Origin: Zygnema cylindricum | Lineage: Eukaryota; Streptophyta; Zygnematophyceae; Zygnematales; Zygnemataceae | Direction of reading: 5' to 3' | Length of the DNA: 23,584 bases | NCBI GenBank assembly: GCA_037447655.1 | Contig: JBBHKE010002295.1 | Coordinates: 64,001 to 87,584, forward strand | Part shown: positions 8,202 to 16,420 of the stretch, piece after piece | Layout of the letters: every line of letters begins with the position of its first letter | Numbering within the stretch: position 1 is the stretch's first letter | Notes under the pieces: model-generated | What the model was told of the DNA's origin: nothing | What the model saw: the letters and a program-made list of their open reading frames with translations, nothing else | The model's database searches: none | Translations under genes and position numbers: made by a program

Positions 8202-8690
8202 CTATCCTCCAGTCTGGTCTTTCTCTCCCTTGAAGTTACCATATGGCTTTCTCGAATCCTTCCCCCACCGGTCCGTTCCGGCAGCTAGAGCTTGAACGTT
8301 CTTTCCTCCTCTTCGAATCTCGATAGTTTTCTCCTGCACAAGTAACATCCGGACCACTGTGTTCCACTTCCACAAACTACCTGGGAGATGGGAGGTTGCC
8401 AAAGCTTGAGTAAGATGCCTCAAAATGAAGTGCTTAGCAGCCATGTTTGTGTCCTCCCACATTTGAACAACGTTTTCTTTGGTCTTCACGGCCGCTCTTT
8501 TGGGTGCTGTGGTGATAGGAGTAAAAGGTGTCTCCTTCCCTTTTCCCTTTTCAGACACAGTGTTGTCCCCGCTGTCTGCCTCCTCAGTTGGAGCAGATAT
8601 TGCTGCAAAAAACCTCACTCCACTAAACCCTGATGGAATTCTTTGAGATGGACGTTTCACTTGTCCACTGAAGATCCATTGTCGCCACAC
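8202..8690 (-). pseudogene. Copia A gag with internal deletion
   Basis: A 162-codon open frame matching the copia B Gag. Shared parts are RIPSGFSGVRF, a low-complexity region (DSGDNTVSEKGKGKETPFT), NMAAKHFILRHLTQ and, further on, WNTVVRMLLVQEKTIEIRRGGKN. Between LTQALATS and LWKWNTVV about 100 codons present in copia B (containing LWMALIEMY, YKGGNMLDFCNELATLFMELE and CLLMKLPDEF) are missing. The frame is kept across the gap. Those residues form the centre of the copia-type gag polypeptide, so the product could not assemble normally. The chosen methionine (8690) is the first in frame and lies about 65 bp from the primer-binding site. Confidence 0.88.
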
Positions 8691-8753
8691 CAGCCCACCA
8701 TCATGGCTTCCTAATAAATGAACCCAGATCCGTTAAAGATGAGCACCTTAGAG

Positions 8754-8768
8754 GGTGGGCCCATAACC
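8754..8768 (-). promoter_or_regulatory. Primer-binding site of copia A (half tRNA-iMet type)
   Basis: On the minus strand GGTTATGGGCCCACC starts with no gap after the LTR terminal CA. It is the reverse complement of GGTGGGCCCATAACC, the anticodon stem-loop of eukaryotic initiator tRNA-Met (CAU inside). Conventional sites complement the tRNA 3' end (TGG...). Copia B has the identical 15 nt. The tRNA sequence is from general knowledge, not from the window. Confidence 0.8.
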
Positions 8769-9775
8769 TGCAATTTTGTGTCCCACATTGGACTAGAGAA
8801 TTTAGGAAGCCTCTAGATAGTTTTTGGCTAACCCTTATTCAGTTAGGATCCCAGGCACACAAGTATGCAATGAAGCAATCTTACTGCAGCCATGTGCATT
8901 CTGGACCTTCCGAGTCTTCAACAAAAGAAGTCACTGAAAACGCCCAACCATGCGATTAGTTATCAAATGGCAAAGATGCCAAAAAATAAACAAGCTCATT
9001 GGGAGAGAGGCGACTACCTCTTAAATATTCTAAGTCCTAAACCCCTCTCACAACCCCTATCTAGTGATGTACGAACCAATCAGAGAACTGTAAAGTATAG
9101 ATAGGTACTGTGGGAGGTGTACTTTTTGTACGGTCTGTGTACAACTTGGCTATTGAGTGGACGCGTGTCTCTTCCGGAATAGCCCTCATGCTCTCCCGGA
9201 TTCCCGCTCTCCAATGTTTTCTTGCCAGGTGGCACCATTTCATGTTACGCCCGAAAACGGCCAAAGCGCCCATTCCGAGATCTCGACAATGATGCCTGCC
9301 GCCGAATCTATAACGGCTTTAAATACTAGTTGTTGAAATTCAATGTCTGTTATATTTGTTTCGTGCGGTTTTATCTTCGCACTATAATCCAATTTTGTTT
9401 CTATATGACTTATCCGTAATTCTGTGAATCGGATTAGTGATCTCTGACACATTTAAATAGTTATCATACCCCATGTACTCTAACGGACTTCAACAAGAGA
9501 CCGGCTAAGGCTGACGGCTACGCCTCGCCTTAGCGAACGGAGGTTCGAGTCCTACCAGACTCAACCTTTTTAGAAGAGGTGACTTATGTCACTTCTTTTG
9601 ACTTGCCTGAGGAGCCAAGGGAGCCATGACTTCACCACCCTCTCTCTCCTAAAGTGACTACGACAAGTTTGAGGGAAAGAGAGGAGAGGGGGAGGCAGAG
9701 GCCTATGCTTTTATTTTCTATTTCTACTAAGCTATTCAGACCTAGAAAATACTTCATAATTCCAATAATTCAACA
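8769..9775 (-). repeat. Copia A 5' LTR (right)
   Basis: 1007 bp, TGTTGAATT at 9775 to ...TTGCA at 8769 in element sense. It matches 2698-3667 throughout. It contains the antisense tRNA-like module at 9500-9568. The gypsy frame resumes at 9776. Confidence 0.93.
9500..9568 (+). other. tRNA-like Pol III-type module in LTR (A copy 3)
   Basis: This is the best preserved family-A copy. GAGACCGGCTAAGGCTGACG then GCTACGCC makes up the 5' part. AGGC and GCCT can form a 4-bp D-like stem. GGTTCGAGTCC at 9542-9552 is an exact consensus B box, and CTCAACCTTTTT ends in a T5 run. The A-to-B spacing of about 40 bp is normal for Pol III genes. GAGACCG pairs with CAGACTC at five of seven acceptor-arm positions. 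GCTAAGGC and GCCTTAGC are also perfect inverted repeats. The anticodon arm is missing. The strand is opposite to the LTR. Confidence 0.6.
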
Positions 9776-10841
9776 CTAACCGACCACCATCACTTACGTT
9801 GGTTGTTGAAGAACGATAAACTGTCAGGAAAATTAGCGCAATGGGCATTTATTTTGCAAGAATACGATGTGGAAATAATTCACCGCCTAGGATTACTTAG
9901 TCTTAATGCAGATGGCATTCCTCGAAATCCGTTGCCATGGACCACAGACAGCGAGGTTTGGCAAGACTTTGATGACGATGACATAGCGATAATGTCACCA
10001 TGGTTTTATATTTCACATTCCTTAGCCTCGCTGCCCAACTCGCGTTCTGCCCCGGATCCATGGCAAGACGGAGCACTAATTCTTTTCCTCTCCTCAAAAA
10101 ATTTTCGACGGGGAACTACATCTGAGGAGGAGGAAAGAGTAAAGAAAAGAGCTAAAAATTATCTGTGGTTAGGTGGATTGCTAGTTCGATTGTTAGCGGA
10201 CAGTAGTTATAGACACGTGCCTCGGCCGACGGAGCGTCTTTCGCTGATCGACAAATTCACACTGAGCTTGGTCACTATGGGACAAAGCGCACCTTAAGCT
10301 TGCTACAAGCACGCTATTGGTGGTTTGGGATAAAATCTGATGTCGCATCGGTATTGCACAAGTGTGCAATATATGATCGTCTGCGTACCTTTTATAGCAA
10401 CTTGCAGATTACCTTTCCAACCATTACCCATCAAGGGGTTATTTTACCGCTAGTCGTGCGATTTTGGCTAGTCTCTTTCCCATATCCCGCAAGGGGAAAC
10501 AATATATAATGATCATGATTGAAAATTTTAGCAAATTGGTTGAAGTAGTGGCGTTACCACACAAAATTGCAAAGCTCACCACCGCAGCTTTTAAAGAACA
10601 AGTCTTTATGAGATATGGAGCTGTAGCGGAAGTCCTCACGAATCAAGGGATTGAATTCCGCGGATAATTCCAAGAAATGTTAGATGACGCTCTTATAGAC
10701 CACCGTCGAACCAGCCGAGATCATCCGTAGGCGGATGGATTGGCGGAACGAGCAGTTCAGACCTTCAAGCGAGCATTACGCACGCAGAGTCCCTCGGTTA
10801 CATTACCATGGGATATCAAATGTCCGTACAGGCGAGCATTG
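9776..10841 (+). pseudogene. Ty3/gypsy pol remnant, right half (RNase H end and integrase)
   Basis: Continuation of 2263-2697. It starts in frame with TDHHHLRWLLKN, then LAQWAFILQEYDVEIIHR (RNase H end). A linker follows, then the integrase zinc-binding module (HTELGHYGTKRTLSLLQ, RYWWFGIKSDV, HKCAIYDR), where the last cysteine is tyrosine. The core has SRKGKQYIMIMIENFSKLVE, TTAAFKEQVFMRYGAVAEV, LTNQGIEFRG and GLAERAVQTFKRALR. The second catalytic aspartate (normally LTDQGTEF) is asparagine. The glutamate in LAERA remains. There are frameshifts near 10255 and 10450, and stops near 10665 and 10730. It ends in IKCPYRRAL, where copia B begins. Confidence 0.88.
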
Positions 10842-11050
10842 TGTAGAAACTAATGGTTTTAAAGTATTTTCTAGGTCTGAAATGAAATAAAGAAGCCGAG
10901 GCAGTCTATCTCTAACTTCTCTCTCCAACTCTCAAACTTGTCGCAGTCACTGAGAAATTGGAGAGGAAGCTAGAGCCATGGCTACCTAGGCTATCCTGAG
11001 GTTTACGGGAAATTTATATTAGTTAAGGTTTATTTAATTAAAATGTATGT

Positions 11051-11120
11051 GTCGGCGACAGGAATTGATCCTTGTACCTACCGGCCGGCAGACATGAAAT
11101 AGCCGGTTGCCTTAGCCATT
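11051..11120 (-). other. tRNA-like Pol III-type module in LTR (B copy 1)
   Basis: On the minus strand TGGCTAAGGCAACCGGCTA (A-box-like, 11100-11118) is followed by a GGCCGG-containing middle and the B-box-like AGGATCAATTCCT (11060-11072). A TTTT run follows about 16 bp later, near 11040. The A-like part resembles that of family A (GGCTAAGGCNNNCGGCTA). Antisense to the element. Confidence 0.5.
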
Positions 11121-11275
11121 AAGTCTAAGATTAATGTTACGTAGTATATAGGTTGATAATTATTTAAATATGTATACGTACGATAATTCATGTAACTATA
11201 ATTGATTACGTGATACATAGATCCGGTAATATATAAAGTACGGATTACGGTAGGGAAGAAGAATCAATACCGCGC

Positions 11276-11299
11276 ATTTGTTTCGTAAGTGAAACAAAT
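11276..11299. repeat. LTR inverted repeat (hairpin), B copy 1
   Basis: ATTTGTTTC and GAAACAAAT are perfect 9-bp arms around GTAAGT, with CCGCGCA on both sides. The arrangement is repeated at 16644-16667 in the other LTR and, with a different loop, in family C. Confidence 0.7.
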
Positions 11300-11665
11300 A
11301 CCGCGCATGTATTTATTACGGCTACGATTAAATAGATTCTAATCGGACGGTCGGAATTAGCGTCGAGATCGCGGAAGACGATTTCGGCGGTTTGTGGCCA
11401 TCGCCACATCGGATGACGCGTGGCGCAATTACATTGGATCGTGGAATCTCCGGAGATCATGACACCGAATCCGAATATGACATGTGTCGACATTTGGGCC
11501 ATGTCGTACAATGTTCGTACATAAAGTACACCGGCAATTGTACTTTTGCGTACGGAACTTTATTCTGATTAGTTCCGTACATCAGTAGATATAGTCTGTG
11601 AGAGAGATAGGACTTAGAAAAATTAGGAGATAGGACCCTCTCTCCCAGAGAGCTTCTGTACAAAA

Positions 11666-11679
11666 GGTCAACTTTGACC
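11666..11679. promoter_or_regulatory. GGTCAACTTTGACC palindrome in copia B LTR
   Basis: Two inverted TTGACC cores overlap around a central base. TTGAC is the W-box core bound by plant WRKY factors, so the site could make the LTR stress- or defence-responsive. The 3' LTR keeps a near copy (AGTCAACTTTGACC, near 17034-17047). The functional reading is inference only. Confidence 0.35.
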
Positions 11680-11889
11680 CTCCATAACTTACTGCTCAGG
11701 GGAGCAAATTCAGAGATTATTTTTGCTATTGACTCAGGGGAGTCTTGCCTTCACAGAGGTGCAGGTGGTCAGAGTTTTTGTCTGCCAGGGTGGTAGTTTT
11801 TTTTGCTGAAACACAAAGGGGTCAGGATTATCCTAGAGGCTTCTTGGAAGCTGTCCACTCTGAGGACTTATGGAGGTCTCAGAGTTTCA

Positions 11890-11904
11890 GGTTATGGGCC
11901 CACC
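11890..11904 (+). promoter_or_regulatory. Primer-binding site of copia B (half tRNA-iMet type)
   Basis: GGTTATGGGCCCACC directly follows the LTR terminal CA and is identical to the copia A site. It matches the complement of the initiator tRNA-Met anticodon stem-loop, not the 3' acceptor end. This points to priming by a cleaved 5' half tRNA, as documented for Drosophila copia and yeast Ty5. Confidence 0.82.
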
Positions 11905-11952
11905 CTCTAGGTACCAATCTTTAATGGAACTGGATTCATATACTGGGAAAGT

Positions 11953-12797
11953 ATGATGATAGGAGCTCTATGCGAAAAAAGGTTTTGGGGGATAGTGAGT
12001 GGACGGTTGGGACGTCCATCAAGTCTTGGAATTCCTCCAGGGTTTGGAGGAAGCAGATTCACCAGGAAAGAGGATCCACCTTCAACGGAGGAAACAAAAG
12101 AAGGAGAGGTGGTGGACAAAGGAAAGGAGAAGGAGACGACCACACCAATAGCAACTGGTTCGGCATTCATGTCACCTATTCCGAGGAACGAGGAGAATGA
12201 TACTGAAACCTGGGACTTCAACAATATGGCGGCAAAGCACTTCATCCTACGCCATCTCACTCAAGGACTTGCATGTCCTCATTTGCAGGTAGAAAGGGCA
12301 TCCGATCTTTGGATGGCTCTCATAGAGATGTACCGAAGTGGTACGATTCAGCAACAACAGTTGGCTGATCAGAAAGTTAAGGAGTATGTATACAAAGGGG
12401 GAAATATGTTGGATTTTTGCAATGAGCTTGCTACACTCTTCATGGAGCTAGAGAGTGCGGGAAAAGATTTTAGTGAAAAAGAAAAGGTTAACTGTTTACT
12501 GATGAAGTTACCTGATGAGTTCGTGAACATAGTTTACCGTGTGCAGGACTTGCCTGACTCAAGGTGGATATGGAACTCAGTGGTAGGGATGATTCTCGTT
12601 TGGGAGAATACGATTGAGATCCAAAGGGGAAGAAAGAGTGGCCAAACCTTCGCAACTGCGACCGATTGGAGGAACAAGGATTCTCAGAAACCGGGTGGAA
12701 ACTATAGGGGGAGCGAGCAGAAAAATCAAGGGCTCCTAAAGGTTTATGTCATTTTTGTAAGAAACCTGGGCATTATATGGCAGAGTGCAGTAAGCTA
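11953..12797 (+). pseudogene. Copia B gag
   Basis: A 281-codon frame starting at ATG 11953, about 50 bp after the primer-binding site. The order is a start region with LGIPPGFGGSRF, a charged low-complexity stretch (PPSTEETKEGEVVDKGKEKE), then the copia-type gag polypeptide: NMAAKHFILRHLTQ, ASDLWMALIEMYRSG, QQQQLADQKVKEYVYKGG, DFCNELATLFMELES, CLLMKLPDEFVNI and TIEIQRGRKSG. A +1/-1 shift near 12725 puts the zinc knuckle in another frame: CHFCKKPGHYMAEC at 12747-12788, a perfect CCHC (C-X2-C-X4-H-X4-C), soon followed by a TAG. This is the fullest gag in the window, and the copia A and C copies are missing parts of it. Confidence 0.92.
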
Positions 12798-13514
12798 AGC
12801 TAGCTTCGGTTAAAGGAGGGGAAGACCGGTGGTACCCCAAGAGGAAAGAAAAAGGCCCTTGTAACACAGGTACATGAGGCGGATTCCGAGGACGAGGACG
12901 ATGAGCTCCTTTTAGATGAGGAATTGGAGGCGAAAAAAGAGGTCAAAATTCCACGAAGGCAGAAATGTGCTTACGGTGGATTGATAAGTGAAGAAGGCTG
13001 GATTGTAGATTCAGGTGCCTCCATGCACATGTGTAAGGATAGGCACTTGTTCACTAAGATAAGAAATATTCCCACCGTAGAGATAGTGTACGGGGATGGG
13101 AGGAAAGTCACCACTTCTCTTGTAGGATCGGTAGATCTGAAAGTGTTAGTAGAAGGAAAGACATCAATAGTAACATTCGCCGATGTATTGTTTATTCCGG
13201 AGCTGAACAAAAACCTCATCTCTACATCTGTATTAGTGATAAGGATTTTATTTACTAGCACTAAGGAAGGAGTCTTTACTGCTAGTTTTGAGGAGGAAGT
13301 CTATTTCATTGTTGAGAAAGGTAGCCATGGGATGTTAAGGCTGATATTAAGTAATGAAATGAAGAAACTTTATTATGCTGGTGTTCATGATATTATAATG
13401 TGGCATACGAGGCTTGGGCATGTAAATCTAGATAAGTTAAGGGAGATGAAAAAGATGGGAGTGGTGGAAGGGATTCAGTTCAGTGAGAGTGATAATATAA
13501 GTGATTATAGTTAG
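12798..13514 (+). pseudogene. Copia B pol: protease and GAG-pre-integrase
   Basis: After the zinc knuckle comes a linker (RLKEGKTGGTPRGKKKA) and an acidic stretch (DSEDEDDELLLDEE). The retropepsin domain has WIVDSGASMHMC (DSGA triad intact), RHLFTKIRNIPTVE, GRKVTTSLVGSVDLKVLVEG and FADVLFIPELNKNLI. The GAG-pre-integrase follows, with GSHGMLRL and IIMWHTRLGHVNLDKLREM. The frame closes at a TAG (13512-13514) just before CAQGKAHR, where an uninterrupted copia element would continue through the HHCC module. The protease would release Gag and Pol proteins in cis inside virus-like particles. It is broken only by the terminal stop. Confidence 0.9.
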
Positions 13515-14134
13515 TGTGCTCAAGGTAAAGCACACAGATTACTCTTTACTAAAACAACCACCTATAAGGGAGAAAAAATTCTAGATCTAGTACACACAGA
13601 TATTTGTGGACCGGCTAAAGTGCCCTCACCGGGGGGGAAGAGATTTATGATGACTATCACTGATGATTGGTCTCGGTATTCCCGGGTGTATTTTTTAAAA
13701 ACAAGTCCGAAGCTCAGGATTGTTTTAGACAATATAAAGCATGGAGCGAAAAACTCCATGAAAATCCAATCAAGAGAGTTAGTAGTGACAATGGTGGAGA
13801 GTATACTTCTAACCAGTTTGAGGATTTTCTGAGGGAGGATGGGGTCCAACACCAAAAGACAGTTCCAGAAAACCCGGAACAGAATGGGGTAGCAGAAATG
13901 TTAAATAGAACACTAAGTGATAGTGCTAGAAGTATGTTGTCGGATAAGAAGATAGGAAGAAGGTTTTGGGCAGAAGCAATAAACTGTGCTAATTACCTCA
14001 AAAATAGTGTTCTTACTTCAACTATAAAAGATCAAACACCTTATGAGAGATGGACAGGCCGGAAACTAGACTTATCTCACTTAAAGGTTTTCGGCAGTCA
14101 AGTATTCAGTCTAGATACAGATCGGTCTAATTAG
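13515..14134 (+). pseudogene. Copia B pol: integrase
   Basis: Two frames joined by a shift near 13695-13710. The first has KILDLVHTDICGPAKVPS (first catalytic aspartate in HTDICG) and MMTITDDWSRYSRVYFL. The second has KSEAQDCFRQYKAWSEKLHE, VSSDNGGEYTSNQFEDF (second aspartate), NPEQNGVAEMLNRTL (glutamate) and RRFWAEAINCANYLKNS, QTPYERWTGRKLDLSHLKVFG. The D, D-35-E triad is therefore complete in sequence, though split by the frameshift. A TAG ends the frame at 14132-14134. The catalytic core would insert the cDNA with the usual 5-bp staggered cut. Confidence 0.9.
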
Positions 14135-14644
14135 AAGCTAGATCCTAAAGGAAAACCGGGATACTTATAAGGATATGATGAGGATGTTAAAGGGTATAGA
14201 GTTTATGATCTAAAAAAGGAAGATATAATCTTAGTAAAACATCTAGTAGTTATGGATGAAGGAAAGTCTGTGGATCCCTTCAAATATACAAAGTCAGTAA
14301 AAATCAGATTTGAGTGAGAATATTCCGATGACTTTGAGCTCCCTAACTATCCGGGTTTTAGAGAAGATGACATTCTTGCAGATACAAATCAGACCGAAAA
14401 GAACTCGGCTGTGGAAACTCTAGTGACAACTCTACCTGAAGCGGAAGACCCGGTGGAAATTGATTCGGAATCAAGGGATAAGGGAGAAGCCGAGTTTGTT
14501 CGAAAGAATCCACGAGAACAATCTATTCCGGCCTCAGATTTTGAGGGGGGAAGGAGAAGTAGCAAAAGATTGTAAGAAAAATAGGTTAATAACAAGGTAA
14601 CTAAACTATCTCATCAAGATGAACCTCAAACTTATGGAGAGGCG
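14135..14644 (+). pseudogene. Copia B pol: integrase-RT linker
   Basis: Low-complexity, acidic linker in the integrase frame. It includes KLDPKGKPGYL, DVKGYRVYDLKKEDIILVKH, DPFKYTKSVKI and EREQSI-like sequence, then a basic GGRRSSKRL. In-frame stops lie at about 14167 (TAA), 14316 (TGA), 14573-14575 (TAA) and 14582 (TAG). The TAA at 14573-14575 falls at the same alignment column as a TAG in copia A. VTKLSHQDEPQTYGEAM leads into RT. Confidence 0.85.
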
Positions 14645-15262
14645 ATGACTTGTCCAGAAAGAAACTGGTGGAAGATAGCCATCAATGAGGAGATGGCCTC
14701 TATTATGGCAGCCGATACTTGGGAGCTGGTGGATTGTCCACCTAACCGAAAACCAATCGGTTGTAAGTGGGTTTTCAAATTAAAACTGAACCCAGATAAC
14801 ACAATCGAGCTCTACAAGGCCCGATTAGTGGCAAAGGGATTTACACAAAAAGAGGGAATTGACTACGAGGAAACCTTTGCCCCGGTCGTCAGATTTCCCT
14901 CCGTCCGCATACTTCTCAGCCTGGCAGCAGCGGAAGACATGGAAGTGCACCAGATGGACATCAAGACAGCCTTTTCGCATGGAGAATTGGAAGAGGAGAT
15001 ATTCATGCGACAACCCGAAGGGTTTGTGGAGGAAGGAGAGGAGAGTAAGGTATGCAGGCTGATTAAAACTCTTTATGGTTTGAAACAGGCGCCTCGACGA
15101 TGGAATAACAAGCTTGATGTGTTTCTTACCGGTCTGGGATATATTCGAATCAGCTCAGATCACTCAATCTATATTTTCGAAGATGAGGAAGGTTTTTTAT
15201 TTATTGCAATTTATGTTGATGATTTGCTTGTTTTAAGTAAATCAATAGAAAAAATTAATTAA
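14645..15262 (+). pseudogene. Copia B pol: reverse transcriptase
   Basis: A 205-codon frame with all copia RVT_2 landmarks: EEMASIMAADTWELVD, CKWVFKLKLNPDN, ARLVAKGFTQKEGIDYEE, TFAPVVRFPSVRILLSLAA, VHQMDIKTAFSHGELEEEIF (motif A aspartate), MRQPEGFVEEG, LYGLKQAPRRWNNKLD and the catalytic AIYVDDLLVLS. It is better conserved than copia A at the standard positions. The TAA at 15260-15262 replaces a lysine codon present in copia A (EKINKSKKDL). The methionine at 14645 is not a biological start, since the polyprotein would run in from upstream. Confidence 0.94.
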
Positions 15263-16198
15263 TTGAAAACCGATCTTAAACGGAGATTTGAAATGAAAGA
15301 TATGGGAGAAGCAAAATATATTTTGGGAATTCAAGTAGAGAGAGACCGAAAAAGGAAAATTATAAGACTCACTCAAAAGGAAGCAATAGGGAACATGCTT
15401 GAAAAATTTCAATTGGATAAAGCTAATAGTTGTACAACTCCAATGGAGTTTAAGAAGGGAAGTGAGGAAGAAGGAGTCATAGTCTTAGACGAGGAATTAT
15501 TTCCTGAAGAATAGAAGTTCATGCAGACTATTCTTTACAGGCAAGTAGTGGGAAATCTAATCTATTTTATGAATTGTACCCGGCCGGATTTAGCTGCAGC
15601 AGTAGGAGTGCTGAGTAGAAGTCTAAATGCTCCCACTAAGAAGGATTGGGAGGCAGCTAAGAGAGTCCTTAGATATTTGATAGGAACTAGGGATATATGG
15701 TTGCATTTGGGTGGGGAGAATACAGACATCACTACTTGGAGTGATGCCAGTTATGGTGATGCTCCGATGAGGAGATGCACTTCTGGATATGTATTATATG
15801 TGGGTGATGGGGCTTGCTGTTGGAGTAGCAAACAGCAAAGAGTTATTGCTCAATCCACCATGGAGGCTGAGTATATGGCCTCTTGCTCGGCTGTAAAATA
15901 ATTGATGTGGGTCAAGTCTTTGATTGATGAGCTTGGTCACCTTAAGAGTGGTGTGCAGAAAAGTTTTTATGATAATCAGGCAGCAATTGCTATTTCTGCC
16001 AATCCTAAACATCATTTTAAAGCCAAACACATGGACATCAGACTCAGCTTTGTTAGAGAAAAAGTAGAAAACAAAATAATCATTTTAGAGTACAGACCAG
16101 ATAGTGAGATGGTAGCAGATATGATGACCAAACCTGTGCCTTCCCCTAAGCTAAATTTTTGCAGGGAGAAGTGTGGTCTGAAATTAAAGATTGACTAG
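15263..16198 (+). pseudogene. Copia B pol: RT C-terminus and RNase H
   Basis: The same frame continues past three stops (15260, 15512 and 15899). RT tail: RRFEMKDMGEAKYILGIQV, RLTQKEAIGNMLEKF, YRQVVGNLIYFMNCTRPDLA and APTKKDWEAAKRVLRYL. RNase H: TTWSDASYGDAPMRRCTSGY, CCWSSKQQRVIAQS, EAEYMASCSAVK, LMWVKSL, YDNQAAIAI, KHHFKAKHMDIRLSFVREKV and TKPVPSP. The acidic catalytic residues (D in SDASY, E in EAEY, D in YDNQ) are present. It ends at TAG 16196-16198, 14 bp before the 3' LTR. Confidence 0.93.
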
Positions 16199-16211
16199 AA
16201 AATAACGGGAG
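16199..16211 (+). promoter_or_regulatory. Polypurine tract of copia B
   Basis: AAAATAACGGGAG ends directly at the 3' LTR start TGTAGAAAC. It corresponds to AATAAGGGGAG in copia A, with one pyrimidine interrupting. Confidence 0.8.
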
Positions 16212-16420
16212 TGTAGAAACTAATTGTTTTAAAGTATTTTCTAGGCTGAAAAGAAATAAAGAAGCCGAGGCAGTCTACCTCTAACTTCTCTCTCCAACTC
16301 TCAAACTTGTCGCAGTCACTGAGAAATGGGAGAGGATGATAGAGCCATGGCTAACTAGGCTATCCTGAGGTTTACAGGAATTTATATTAGTTAGGGTTTA
16401 TTTATTTAAAAGGTATGTGC

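Larger units (their letters stand above)
2698..9775 (-). mobile_element. Copia A: Ty1/copia LTR retrotransposon, decayed
   Basis: A complete but dead copia element, about 7.1 kb, on the minus strand. It has TG...CA LTRs at both ends, a primer-binding site next to the right-hand (5') LTR, and a polypurine tract next to the left-hand (3') LTR. Between them lie gag, protease, integrase, RT and RNase H in copia order. It is inserted in a Ty3/gypsy RNase H with a 5-bp target duplication (one mismatch). Damage includes an in-frame gag deletion of roughly 100 codons, a 60-bp-period duplication, stops and frameshifts, altered catalytic residues, and a solo LTR inserted at 5690-6672. Its LTRs differ from each other more than those of copia B, suggesting it inserted earlier. 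Confidence 0.93.
10842..11889 (+). repeat. Copia B 5' LTR
   Basis: Starts TGTAGAAACTAATGG and ends CTCAGAGTTTCA; the second copy is 16212-17256. It contains the antisense tRNA-like module (11051-11120), a TATA-like ATATATAAAG near 11229, a hairpin at 11276-11299 and a GGTCAA/TTGACC palindrome at 11666-11679. Confidence 0.94.

Noticed and set aside
9500-9568. A genuine tRNA gene in the LTR
   Set aside because: A and B boxes and a T run are present but the anticodon arm is too short and the acceptor arm is imperfect, so only tRNA-like is supportable.
12798-15901. Stop-codon reassignment in copia B
   Set aside because: In-frame stops replace different amino acids relative to copia A (lysine at 15260, glutamate at 15899, probably serine at 14316), and all three stop codons occur. 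Together with frameshifts this is ordinary decay.
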